Below the pieces are notes generated by a model. The model was not told where the DNA came from. It made no database searches and saw only the letters and a program-made list of their open reading frames with translations. Below, piece after piece: positions 33,020 to 44,100 of a stretch of DNA of 64,000 bases. The stretch's first letter is position 1. Every line of letters begins with the position of its first letter. The position numbers were made by a program, and so were the translations under genes. This DNA comes from Sipunculus nudus (taxonomy: Eukaryota; Annelida; Sipuncula; Golfingiida; Sipunculidae): NCBI GenBank assembly GCA_026874595.1, contig CM049310.1, positions 32,989,558 through 33,053,557 of the forward strand, read 5' to 3'.

Positions 33020-34252
33020 AATAAAGTATGGACTGTGCCTCCAACATGTATGATCATAGACAGGGCCCGGAGAGGCCGTCACGCACCGCTGCACACGCCG
33101 GCCGCCCACCGTAAGGACCCTGTCGCCACTTGCGGCAATTGCGCGGGTCTTCGTGGTTTGGCGAAAAACGGCGCGAGATTTGACGAGACTTACAATATGA
33201 CCCCTGAATGTGACTGCGAGTGTCAGGCGCTACCCAACGCTGAAAACCATGTGTCTGTAGCGTAAAAAACGACAGAATTATAGGCATTTCTTTGAATGGT
33301 CTCGTGTTCTCGTTTCACGAGAAACGGTGCGAGATATGACGAGCCTTTCTATTGAATGACTAAGAAGTAAACTAATGCTATCTAACGCCAAAAACCAGAG
33401 CGTTCTATCGCAAATATTGACAGAGACAGAAGCAGGAACACTCCGTATTTCAGATTGTCAAGTTTTACCCCAAAATTTGGTAACCATGGTAACGGCAGCA
33501 CAAGGCTAAATGTACGAAGGAATAAGGCAATGATCCTAATTTTAGATGCGACAAAAAAAATTGTTCTATGCTTAATATTTTTTTAGATATTGCGGAAAAA
33601 TGATAAGTTGTAGTGTTTCCAGTACCACGCCCCCTGGTGGCTATTTCCGAAAAATGAAAAAACAAGTTCGAGATAATACAGAACAACAGAAAATATGTCA
33701 CTTTCAGAACCTTAGCTGTAAAACTGCCACCTGTAAATCGTATTTAATGAAATATCGAAAAGTCTCATTTGACGACAAATGGCACGAGATTTTGCGAGAC
33801 TTACATTAATTTCGCACAGAGCATATTAAATGCTATGCATTGCAAAAAACTAGACCTCTCTAACTTGAATAATGAGAAATTTGGAGGGAAATTTTCGAAT
33901 TTTCTGAATTTCCCCCCAAAATACGTTACCATGGTAACCATTGACCGGAAAAATTTGCCAGCACTTGGAAAGCTAACATAGTGAGGAATAAAATGAGCTA
34001 CAGATTATGCGGATACGATTATTATTGACAAAGATATGAAGAAAGTAAAAATTTAAGGTTTTTTGGTGACCCTGACCTTGACCTTTGACCGATCATGACC
34101 AAAAACAATAGGCTCCGAGGAGAACCAATCTTACACTTAATGCATAGGTTTCAGAGCGATTGCTTAAAAACTGTGGCCTGTAGAGCGTGTACATACAGAC
34201 AAACAAACAGACAGACAGACAGACAGACAAACAAACAAACAAACAAACAAAC
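32968..34252. repeat. Single diverged A-type unit (A0)
   Basis: From the head CATACGCGGGTGATCAACAT to the next identical head is about 1,282 bp. Content follows the 1262-bp A unit throughout: GC-rich block, TCTCGTTTCACGAGA hairpin, GGTAACCATGGTAAC, CCACGCCCCCTGGTGGC, GACCTTGACC cluster and CAAA/CAGA microsatellite (34,197-34,252). It is clearly diverged from the homogeneous array and probably older. Confidence 0.85.
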
Positions 34253-34307
34253 ATACGCGGGTGATCAACATACTTGCGAAAATCGAAGATTTCCGGCAAG
34301 CAACAAA

Positions 34308-36907
34308 CGGAACTGATCAACATACTTGTCGAAATCTCTGATTCCGGCAAGCAATAAACTATAACGCGACAGAAATGGCAAACCGGCCCGCAAAGAGTGC
34401 CTGTGGTCACTTATTTTATACGGCGAACGCTATAATTTTTGCAGTCACGGGAAAGCGTGTCTGTCTTTCATACTAAAACGCGTGCATGCATGCGTGATGG
34501 CATATGTATTTGTGCATGCGGGTTTTTATTTTTTACAAAGTTGCTAAAATTTGCGGGGACCGTGTATGATTAAACAAAAGAGGTCATGGGCAGAAAGGCC
34601 ATGAAACGCCAATTCATATGGTGTACAGTTTATGTACCTAAAATGTGTAGTTTTGGAGATATGGTTAAACAATGATAGTAGGTACGGGGTTGCAGTGCAG
34701 CGCCCCCTAGCGGTAATTTTCCAAAAACTGAACAATTGCTTTCGAGATATTAGTGTATGACGTAACATGTATCAGTTTCAAACGGATGCCTGCATATCTG
34801 TGGCCTATAGGGCATGTCACCGTGAAATCGCCAAATCTCATTCGACGAGAAACGGTGCGAGATTTTGCAAGATTTTTGGTTGGATCACCGAGAACTCACC
34901 AAGGGCTACAAGATGCAAAAATTTTGACCTCTCTAGCATAAAAACTGACAGAGTTAGAAGCTGAAAACTGCATATTTTCAAAATTCAAAGGTTTTACCCC
35001 AAAAATAGAGAAATCTGGCAATAGCGCACTTTGGCACCTATGCGCAAAAATAAGCCCATGGACCCTAGTTTAAGGTGCTGTGATGGAAATGGCCCAATGT
35101 TTAATAGTTCTGGAGGTATAGCACCAAAACAAATTTTCATGTTTTTTCATCTGCAACGCCCCCTGGCGGCCATTTCCAAAATCTGAAAAACCCGTTTCGA
35201 GATATTCTTATGTTACATAAAATATCTCAGAATCAGTAAAATTGCTGCAAATTTGAAAAATATCACGAAATTCCATGATTTCTCCCCAAAATTGCGTAAC
35301 CATGGTAACAGCGAAATGAGGCAATTTTGCAGTGTTGGAAGTGGCCATGCAGTGGCAAATAAAACGGGCTACAGATTAGGTGCCTACGGCTATTTTTGAC
35401 GAAGGTATGAAGAAAAAACCGTTTTTGAGCTTTTTTGGTGACCCTGACCTTGACCCTTGACCGATCATGACCAAAAACAATAGGCTCCGAGAAGAACCGA
35501 TTATACACTCTATCTATAAGTATCAGGACGATTGGTGCAAAATTGTGGCCTGTAGAGCGGGGACATACAGACAAACAAACAAACGGAACTGATCAACATA
35601 CTTGTCGAAATCTCTGATTCCGGCAAGCAATAAACTATAACGCGACAGAAATGGCAAACCGGCCCGCAAAGAGTGCCTGTGGTCACTTATTTTATACGGC
35701 GAACGCTATAATTTTTGCAGTCACGGGAAAGCGTGTCTGTCTTTCATACTAAAACGCGTGCATGCATGCGTGATGGCATATGTATTTGTGCATGCGGGTT
35801 TTTATTTTTTACAAAGTTGCTAAAATTTGCGGGGACCGTGTATGATTAAACAAAAGAGGTCATGGGCAGAAAGGCCATGAAACGCAAAATTCATATGGTG
35901 TACAGTTTATGTACCTAAAATGTGTAGTTTTGGAGATATGGTTAAACAATGATAGTAGGTACGGGGTTGCAGTGCAGCGCCCCCTAGCGGTAATTTTCCA
36001 AAAACTGAACAATTGCTTTCGAGATATTAGTGTATGACGTAACATGTATCAGTTTCAAACGGATGCCTGCATATCTGTGGCCTATAGGGCATGTCACCGT
36101 GAAATCGCCAAATCTCATTCGACGAGAAACGGTGCGAGATTTTGCAAGATTTTTGGTTGGATCACCGAGAACTCACCAAGGGCTACAAGATGCAAAAATT
36201 TTGACCTCTCTAGCATAAAAACTGACAGAGTTAGAAGCTGAAAACTGCATATTTTCAAAATTCAAAGGTTTTACCCCAAAAATAGAGAAATCTGGCAATA
36301 GCGCACTTTGGCACCTATGCGCAAAAATAAGCCCATGGACCCTAGTTTAAGGTGCTGTGATGGAAATGGCCCAATGTTTAATAGTTCTGGAGGTATAGCA
36401 CCAAAACAAATTTTCATGTTTTTTCATCTGCAACGCCCCCTGGCGGCCATTTCCAAAATCTGAAAAACCCGTTTCGAGATATTCTTATGTTACATAAAAT
36501 ATCTCAGAATCAGTAAAATTGCTGCAAATTTGAAAAATATCACGAAATTCCATGATTTCTCCCCAAAATTGCGTAACCATGGTAACAGCGAAATGAGGCA
36601 ATTTTGCAGTGTTGGAAGTGGCCATGCAGTGGCAAATAAAACGGGCTACAGATTAGGTGCCTACGGCTATTTTTGACGAAGGTATGAAGAAAAAACCGTT
36701 TTTGAGCTTTTTTGGTGACCCTGACCTTGACCCTTGACCGATCATGACCAAAAACAATAGGCTCCGAGAAGAACCGATTATACACTCTATCTATAAGTAT
36801 CAGGACGATTGGTGCAAAATTGTGGCCTGTAGAGCGGGGACATACAGACAAACAAACAAACGGAACTGATCAACATACTTGTCGAAATCTCTGATTCCGG
36901 CAAGCAA
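34308..36907. repeat. Two 1277-bp B units plus a partial head
   Basis: Units start at CGGAACTGATCAACATACTT at 34,308, 35,585 and (head only) 36,862. The two full copies appear nearly identical; I noticed one small difference near 34,609/35,886. Each has an alternating purine-pyrimidine tract, two CTCF-like cores (34,698 and 35,154 in the first), an X-box-like palindrome, and ends in CAAAC repeats. Content matches the B' units at the right end. Confidence 0.9.
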
Positions 36908-37211
36908 CAAACAGACATCCGCGACTGACCAACCAGCTTGCGAAAATCGAAGATTTCCGGCAAGCAATAAAGTTGTGACTGTGCCTCCAACATGTATGAT
37001 CATAGATGGGGCCCGGAGAGGCCGTCACGCACCGCTGCACACGCCGGCCGCCCACCCTAAGGACCCTGCCGCCACTTGCGGCGACGGCACGTGTCTTCGT
37101 GGTTTGGCGAAAAACGGCGCGAGATTTGACGAGACTAACAATGTGACCCCTGAATGTGACTGCGAGTGTCAGCCGCTATCCAGCGCTGCAAACCATGTGT
37201 CTGTAGCGTGA
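36879..37211 (+). other. GC-rich block with a persistent open frame (representative, A unit 1)
   Basis: About 37,000-37,180 is strikingly GC- and CpG-rich (GCACACGCCGGCCGCCCACC) against an AT-rich background. A plus-strand frame stays open for 110-121 codons in every A unit and, diverged, in A0 (32,957-33,265). It contains CATCGDGTC-like Cys pairs (TCGDGTCLRG and ECDCECQ). It begins in different flanking sequence in different units, has no known domain, and the reverse strand is open too, so GC-rich composition explains it better than coding. It could act as a CpG-rich promoter within the repeat. Confidence 0.3.
36934..36965. other. Imperfect head hairpin of the A unit (representative)
   Basis: CTTGCGAAAATC and GATTTCCGGCAAG can pair around a short loop. 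The same arm pair heads A0, B and B' units in variant form (CTTGTCGAAATC / GATTCCGGCAAG). It lies directly beside the CAAA/CAGA tract and marks unit boundaries. Confidence 0.6.
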
Positions 37212-37245
37212 AAAATGACAGAATTATAGGCATTTCTTTGAATGG

Positions 37246-37252
37246 TCACGTG
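37246..37252. promoter_or_regulatory. CACGTG E-box in the A unit (representative)
   Basis: TCACGTG here and GCACGTG near 37,087 give two E-boxes per A unit, repeated every 1262 bp. Such sites bind USF/Myc-type factors; occupancy is unknown. Confidence 0.3.
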
Positions 37253-37426
37253 TTCTCGTTTCACGAGAAACGGTGCGAGATATGACGAGACTTGCGATTG
37301 AATGACTAAGAACTAGACGGATGCTGTCTAACGCCAAACACCAGACCTTTCTATCGCAAATATCAACAGAGATAGAAGCTGGAAAACTCCGAATTTTCAG
37401 ATTGTCAAGTTTTACCCCAAATTTTG

Positions 37427-37440
37427 GTAACCATGGTAAC
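37427..37440. promoter_or_regulatory. RFX X-box-like palindrome (representative, A unit)
   Basis: GTAACCATGGTAAC differs at one base from the X-box consensus GTTRCCATRGYAAC bound by RFX factors. It recurs in every A unit and as GTAACCATGGTAAC in A0, B and B' units; a weaker GTAACCATAGAAAC lies near 37,884. Confidence 0.4.
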
Positions 37441-37572
37441 GGCAGGACAAAGCAACGTGTGCGAAGGGATAAGCCAATGTTCCTAGTTTCAGATACGACC
37501 AAAAAAAATGGTGTCACGTTTAATATTTTTTGAGATATTGCAGAAAAATGATATGTTACAGTGTTTCATGTA

Positions 37573-37589
37573 CCACGCCCCCTGGTGGC
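37573..37589 (-). promoter_or_regulatory. CTCF-like core (representative, A units)
   Basis: CCACGCCCCCTGGTGGC reversed gives GCCACCAGGGGGCG, identical over 14 bases to the core of the vertebrate CTCF consensus. It recurs every 1262 bp in all 13 units (unit 7 has a C-to-A change at 45,148). Bilaterians including molluscs have CTCF. Occupancy is inference. Confidence 0.5.
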
Positions 37590-37699
37590 TATTTCCAAAA
37601 AATGAAAAATTGGTTTCGAGATATTTCTAAATAACACAAAACATGTCATTTTCAAAGTCATAGTTTAAAAAATGCGACCTGTAAGCCATATTTAATGAA

Positions 37700-37738
37700 A
37701 TCTCGAAAATTCTCGTTTGACGAGAAATGGTGCGAGAT
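37700..37738. other. Double stem-loop in the A unit (representative)
   Basis: The outer stem ATCTCG/CGAGAT (37,700-37,705 with 37,733-37,738) encloses a perfect inner stem TTCTCGT/ACGAGAA (37,710-37,716 with 37,720-37,726) with a TTG loop. A related hairpin TCTCGT-TTC-ACGAGA occurs near 37,256, and diverged ones near 30,600 and 34,840. Confidence 0.6.
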
Positions 37739-38024
37739 TTTACGAGACTTTCACTTGTATAATAAAAAGCTTATTAAGTACTATCTGATGCAAAAAACTA
37801 GAACTCTCTAGCTTTAAAAATGACAAAGTTAGAAAAATCAGGCCTTTTGTTTTCGAAAATCATGAGTTTTCCCCCAAAATGTGTAACCATAGAAACAGCA
37901 GATTTCAGCAACATATATATCAGAAGAAAGGCCTTGGAATGCCGATTAAAATGAGCCATGTTTGAAGTGGCTATGACAAATAGTAATGGAGATATGAAGA
38001 AAAGAGCACTTTAGGAACTTTTGA

Positions 38025-38050
38025 TGACCTTGACCTTGACCTTTGACCTA
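38025..38050 (-). promoter_or_regulatory. AGGTCA half-site cluster in the A unit (representative)
   Basis: Reversed, this reads AGGTCAAAGGTCAAGGTCA plus one more GGTCA: an exact DR1 (AGGTCA-A-AGGTCA) followed by TCAAGGTCA, the extended half-site of ERR/SF-1-type nuclear receptors. One cluster per A unit; weaker versions in B and B'. Confidence 0.35.
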
Positions 38051-38146
38051 TATTGCCCAAAAACAATAGGCTTCTTGCATTTTTGATTTTACACAAACTG
38101 TGAAAGTTTGAAAGCGATGGGATCAAAATTGCGACCCGTAGAGACT

Positions 38147-38172
38147 GGACAGACAAACAAACAAACAGACAA
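38147..38172. repeat. (CAAA)n/(CAGA)n tract at unit junctions (representative)
   Basis: GACAAACAAACAAACAGAC-type sequence ends every A unit and, as CAAAC repeats, every B/B' unit. The switches at 31,060, 34,252, 36,905 and 53,314 fall at it or at the adjoining head. Confidence 0.85.
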
Positions 38173-41100
38173 ACAGACATCCGCGACTGACCAACCAGCT
38201 TGCGAAAATCGAAGATTTCCGGCAAGCAATAAAGTTGTGACTGTGCCTCCAACATGTATGATCATAGATGGGGCCCGGAGAGGCCGTCACGCACCGCTGC
38301 ACACGCCGGCCGCCCACCCTAAGGACCCTGCCGCCACTTGCGGCGACGGCACGTGTCTTCGTGGTTTGGCGAAAAACGGCGCGAGATTTGACGAGACTAA
38401 CAATGTGACCCCTGAATGTGACTGCGAGTGTCAGCCGCTATCCAGCGCTGCAAACCATGTGTCTGTAGCGTGAAAAATGACAGAATTATAGGCATTTCTT
38501 TGAATGGTCACGTGTTCTCGTTTCACGAGAAACGGTGCGAGATATGACGAGACTTGCGATTGAATGACTAAGAACTAGACGGATGCTGTCTAACGCCAAA
38601 CACCAGACCTTTCTATCGCAAATATCAACAGAGATAGAAGCTGGAAAACTCCGAATTTTCAGATTGTCAAGTTTTACCCCAAATTTTGGTAACCATGGTA
38701 ACGGCAGGACAAAGCAACGTGTGCGAAGGGATAAGCCAATGTTCCTAGTTTCAGATACGACCAAAAAAAATGGTGTCACGTTTAATATTTTTTGAGATAT
38801 TGCAGAAAAATGATATGTTACAGTGTTTCATGTACCACGCCCCCTGGTGGCTATTTCCAAAAAATGAAAAATTGGTTTCGAGATATTTCTAAATAACACA
38901 AAACATGTCATTTTCAAAGTCATAGTTTAAAAAATGCGACCTGTAAGCCATATTTAATGAAATCTCGAAAATTCTCGTTTGACGAGAAATGGTGCGAGAT
39001 TTTACGAGACTTTCACTTGTATAATAAAAAGCTTATTAAGTACTATCTGATGCAAAAAACTAGAACTCTCTAGCTTTAAAAATGACAAAGTTAGAAAAAT
39101 CAGGCCTTTTGTTTTCGAAAATCATGAGTTTTCCCCCAAAATGTGTAACCATAGAAACAGCAGATTTCAGCAACATATATATCAGAAGAAAGGCCTTGGA
39201 ATGCCGATTAAAATGAGCCATGTTTGAAGTGGCTATGACAAATAGTAATGGAGATATGAAGAAAAGAGCACTTTAGGAACTTTTGATGACCTTGACCTTG
39301 ACCTTTGACCTATATTGCCCAAAAACAATAGGCTTCTTGCATTTTTGATTTTACACAAACTGTGAAAGTTTGAAAGCGATGGGATCAAAATTGCGACCCG
39401 TAGAGACTGGACAGACAAACAAACAAACAGACAAACAGACATCCGCGACTGACCAACCAGCTTGCGAAAATCGAAGATTTCCGGCAAGCAATAAAGTTGT
39501 GACTGTGCCTCCAACATGTATGATCATAGATGGGGCCCGGAGAGGCCGTCACGCACCGCTGCACACGCCGGCCGCCCACCCTAAGGACCCTGCCGCCACT
39601 TGCGGCGACGGCACGTGTCTTCGTGGTTTGGCGAAAAACGGCGCGAGATTTGACGAGACTAACAATGTGACCCCTGAATGTGACTGCGAGTGTCAGCCGC
39701 TATCCAGCGCTGGAAACCATGTGTCTGTAGCGTGAAAAATGACAGAATTATAGGCATTTCTTTGAATGGTCACGTGTTCTCGTTTCACGAGAAACGGTGC
39801 GAGATATGACGAGACTTGCGATTGAATGACTAAGAACTAGACGGATGCTGTCTAACGCCAAACACCAGACCTTTCTATCGCAAATATCAACAGAGATAGA
39901 AGCTGGAAAACTCCGAATTTTCAGATTGTCAAGTTTTACCCCAAATTTTGGTAACCATGGTAACGGCAGGACAAAGCAACGTGTGCGAAGGGATAAGCCA
40001 ATGTTCCTAGTTTCAGATACGACCAAAAAAAATGGTGTCACGTTTAATATTTTTTGAGATATTGCAGAAAAATGATATGTTACAGTGTTTCATGTACCAC
40101 GCCCCCTGGTGGCTATTTCCAAAAAATGAAAAATTGGTTTCGAGATATTTCTAAATAACACAAAACATGTCATTTTCAAAGTCATAGTTTAAAAAATGCG
40201 ACCTGTAAGCCATATTTAATGAAATCTCGAAAATTCTCGTTTGACGAGAAATGGTGCGAGATTTTACGAGACTTTCACTTGTATAATAAAAAGCTTATTA
40301 AGTACTATCTGATGCAAAAGACTAGAACTCTCTAGCTTTAAAAATGACAAAGTTAGAAAAATCAGGCCTTTTGTTTTCGAAAATCATGAGTTTTCCCCCA
40401 AAATGTGTAACCATAGAAACAGCAGATTTCAGCAACATATATATCAGAAGAAAGGCCTTGGAATGCCGATTAAAATGAGCCATGTTTGAAGTGGCTATGA
40501 CAAATAGTAATGGAGATATGAAGAAAAGAGCACTTTAGGAACTTTTGATGACCTTGACCTTGACCTTTGACCTATATTGCCCAAAAACAATAGGCTTCTT
40601 GCATTTTTGATTTTACACAAACTGTGAAAGTTTGAAAGCGATGGGATCAAAATTGCGACCCGTAGAGACTGGACAGACAAACAAACAAACAGACAAACAG
40701 ACATCCGCGACTGACCAACCAGCTTGCGAAAATCGAAGATTTCCGGCAAGCAATAAAGTTGTGACTGTGCCTCCAACATGTATGATCATAGATGGGGCCC
40801 GGAGAGGCCGTCACGCACCGCTGCACACGCCGGCCGCCCACCCTAAGGACCCTGCCGCCACTTGCGGCGACGGCACGTGTCTTCGTGGTTTGGCGAAAAA
40901 CGGCGCGAGATTTGACGAGACTAACAATGTGACCCCTGAATGTGACTGCGAGTGTCAGCCGCTATCCAGCGCTGCAAACCATGTGTCTGTAGCGTGAAAA
41001 ATGACAGAATTATAGGCATTTCTTTGAATGGTCACGTGTTCTCGTTTCACGAGAAACGGTGCGAGATATGACGAGACTTGCGATTGAATGACTAAGAACT

Positions 41101-44100
41101 AGACGGATGCTGTCTAACGCCAAACACCAGACCTTTCTATCGCAAATATCAACAGAGATAGAAGCTGGAAAACTCCGAATTTTCAGATTGTCAAGTTTTA
41201 CCCCAAATTTTGGTAACCATGGTAACGGCAGGACAAAGCAACGTGTGCGAAGGGATAAGCCAATGTTCCTAGTTTCAGATACGACCAAAAAAAATGGTGT
41301 CACGTTTAATATTTTTTGAGATATTGCAGAAAAATGATATGTTACAGTGTTTCATGTACCACGCCCCCTGGTGGCTATTTCCAAAAAATGAAAAATTGGT
41401 TTCGAGATATTTCTAAATAACACAAAACATGTCATTTTCAAAGTCATAGTTTAAAAAATGCGACCTGTAAGCCATATTTAATGAAATCTCGAAAATTCTC
41501 GTTTGACGAGAAATGGTGCGAGATTTTACGAGACTTTCACTTGTATAATAAAAAGCTTATTAAGTACTATCTGATGCAAAAAACTAGAACTCTCTAGCTT
41601 TAAAAATGACAAAGTTAGAAAAATCAGGCCTTTTGTTTTCGAAAATCATGAGTTTTCCCCCAAAATGTGTAACCATAGAAACAGCAGATTTCAGCAACAT
41701 ATATATCAGAAGAAAGGCCTTGGAATGCCGATTAAAATGAGCCATGTTTGAAGTGGCTATGACAAATAGTAATGGAGATATGAAGAAAAGAGCACTTTAG
41801 GAACTTTTGATGACCTTGACCTTGACCTTTGACCTATATTGCCCAAAAACAATAGGCTTCTTGCATTTTTGATTTTACACAAACTGTGAAAGTTTGAAAG
41901 CGATGGGATCAAAATTGCGACCCGTAGAGACTGGACAGACAAACAAACAAACAGACAAACAGACATCCGCGACTGACCAACCAGCTTGCGAAAATCGAAG
42001 ATTTCCGGCAAGCAATAAAGTTGTGACTGTGCCTCCAACATGTATGATCATAGATGGGGCCCGGAGAGGCCGTCACGCACCGCTGCACACGCCGGCCGCC
42101 CACCCTAAGGACCCTGCCGCCACTTGCGGCGACGGCACGTGTCTTCGTGGTTTGGCGAAAAACGGCGCGAGATTTGACGAGACTAACAATGTGACCCCTG
42201 AATGTGACTGCGAGTGTCAGCCGCTATCCAGCGCTGCAAACCATGTGTCTGTAGCGTGAAAAATGACAGAATTATAGGCATTTCTTTGAATGGTCACGTG
42301 TTCTCGTTTCACGAGAAACGGTGCGAGATATGACGAGACTTGCGATTGAATGACTAAGAACTAGACGGATGCTGTCTAACGCCAAACACCAGACCTTTCT
42401 ATCGCAAATATCAACAGAGATAGAAGCTGGAAAACTCCGAATTTTCAGATTGTCAAGTTTTACCCCAAATTTTGGTAACCATGGTAACGGCAGGACAAAG
42501 CAACGTGTGCGAAGGGATAAGCCAATGTTCCTAGTTTCAGATACGACCAAAAAAAATGGTGTCACGTTTAATATTTTTTGAGATATTGCAGAAAAATGAT
42601 ATGTTACAGTGTTTCATGTACCACGCCCCCTGGTGGCTATTTCCAAAAAATGAAAAATTGGTTTCGAGATATTTCTAAATAACACAAAACATGTCATTTT
42701 CAAAGTCATAGTTTAAAAAATGCGACCTGTAAGCCATATTTAATGAAATCTCGAAAATTCTCGTTTGACGAGAAATGGTGCGAGATTTTACGAGACTTTC
42801 ACTTGTATAATAAAAAGCTTATTAAGTACTATCTGATGCAAAAAACTAGAACTCTCTAGCTTTAAAAATGACAAAGTTAGAAAAATCAGGCCTTTTGTTT
42901 TCGAAAATCATGAGTTTTCCCCCAAAATGTGTAACCATAGAAACAGCAGATTTCAGCAACATATATATCAGAAGAAAGGCCTTGGAATGCCGATTAAAAT
43001 GAGCCATGTTTGAAGTGGCTATGACAAATAGTAATGGAGATATGAAGAAAAGAGCACTTTAGGAACTTTTGATGACCTTGACCTTGACCTTTGACCTATA
43101 TTGCCCAAAAACAATAGGCTTCTTGCATTTTTGATTTTACACAAACTGTGAAAGTTTGAAAGCGATGGGATCAAAATTGCGACCCGTAGAGACTGGACAG
43201 ACAAACAAACAAACAGACAAACAGACATCCGCGACTGACCAACCAGCTTGCGAAAATCGAAGATTTCCGGCAAGCAATAAAGTTGTGACTGTGCCTCCAA
43301 CATGTATGATCATAGATGGGGCCCGGAGAGGCCGTCACGCACCGCTGCACACGCCGGCCGCCCACCCTAAGGACCCTGCCGCCACTTGCGGCGACGGCAC
43401 GTGTCTTCGTGGTTTGGCGAAAAACGGCGCGAGATTTGACGAGACTAACAATGTGACCCCTGAATGTGACTGCGAGTGTCAGCCGCTATCCAGCGCTGCA
43501 AACCATGTGTCTGTAGCGTGAAAAATGACAGAATTATAGGCATTTCTTTGAATGGTCACGTGTTCTCGTTTCACGAGAAACGGTGCGAGATATGACGAGA
43601 CTTGCGATTGAATGACTAAGAACTAGACGGATGCTGTCTAACGCCAAACACCAGACCTTTCTATCGCAAATATCAACAGAGATAGAAGCTGGAAAACTCC
43701 GAATTTTCAGATTGTCAAGTTTTACCCCAAATTTTGGTAACCATGGTAACGGCAGGACAAAGCAACGTGTGCGAAGGGATAAGCCAATGTTCCTAGTTTC
43801 AGATACGACCAAAAAAAATGGTGTCACGTTTAATATTTTTTGAGATATTGCAGAAAAATGATATGTTACAGTGTTTCATGTACCACGCCCCCTGGTGGCT
43901 ATTTCCAAAAAATGAAAAATTGGTTTCGAGATATTTCTAAATAACACAAAACATGTCATTTTCAAAGTCATAGTTTAAAAAATGCGACCTGTAAGCCATA
44001 TTTAATGAAATCTCGAAAATTCTCGTTTGACGAGAAATGGTGCGAGATTTTACGAGACTTTCACTTGTATAATAAAAAGCTTATTAAGTACTATCTGATG

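Noticed and set aside
37700-37760. Hammerhead ribozyme in the satellite unit
   Set aside because: GACGAGAAA resembles part of the core, but the CTGANGA box and correctly placed stem II and cleavage triplet are missing.
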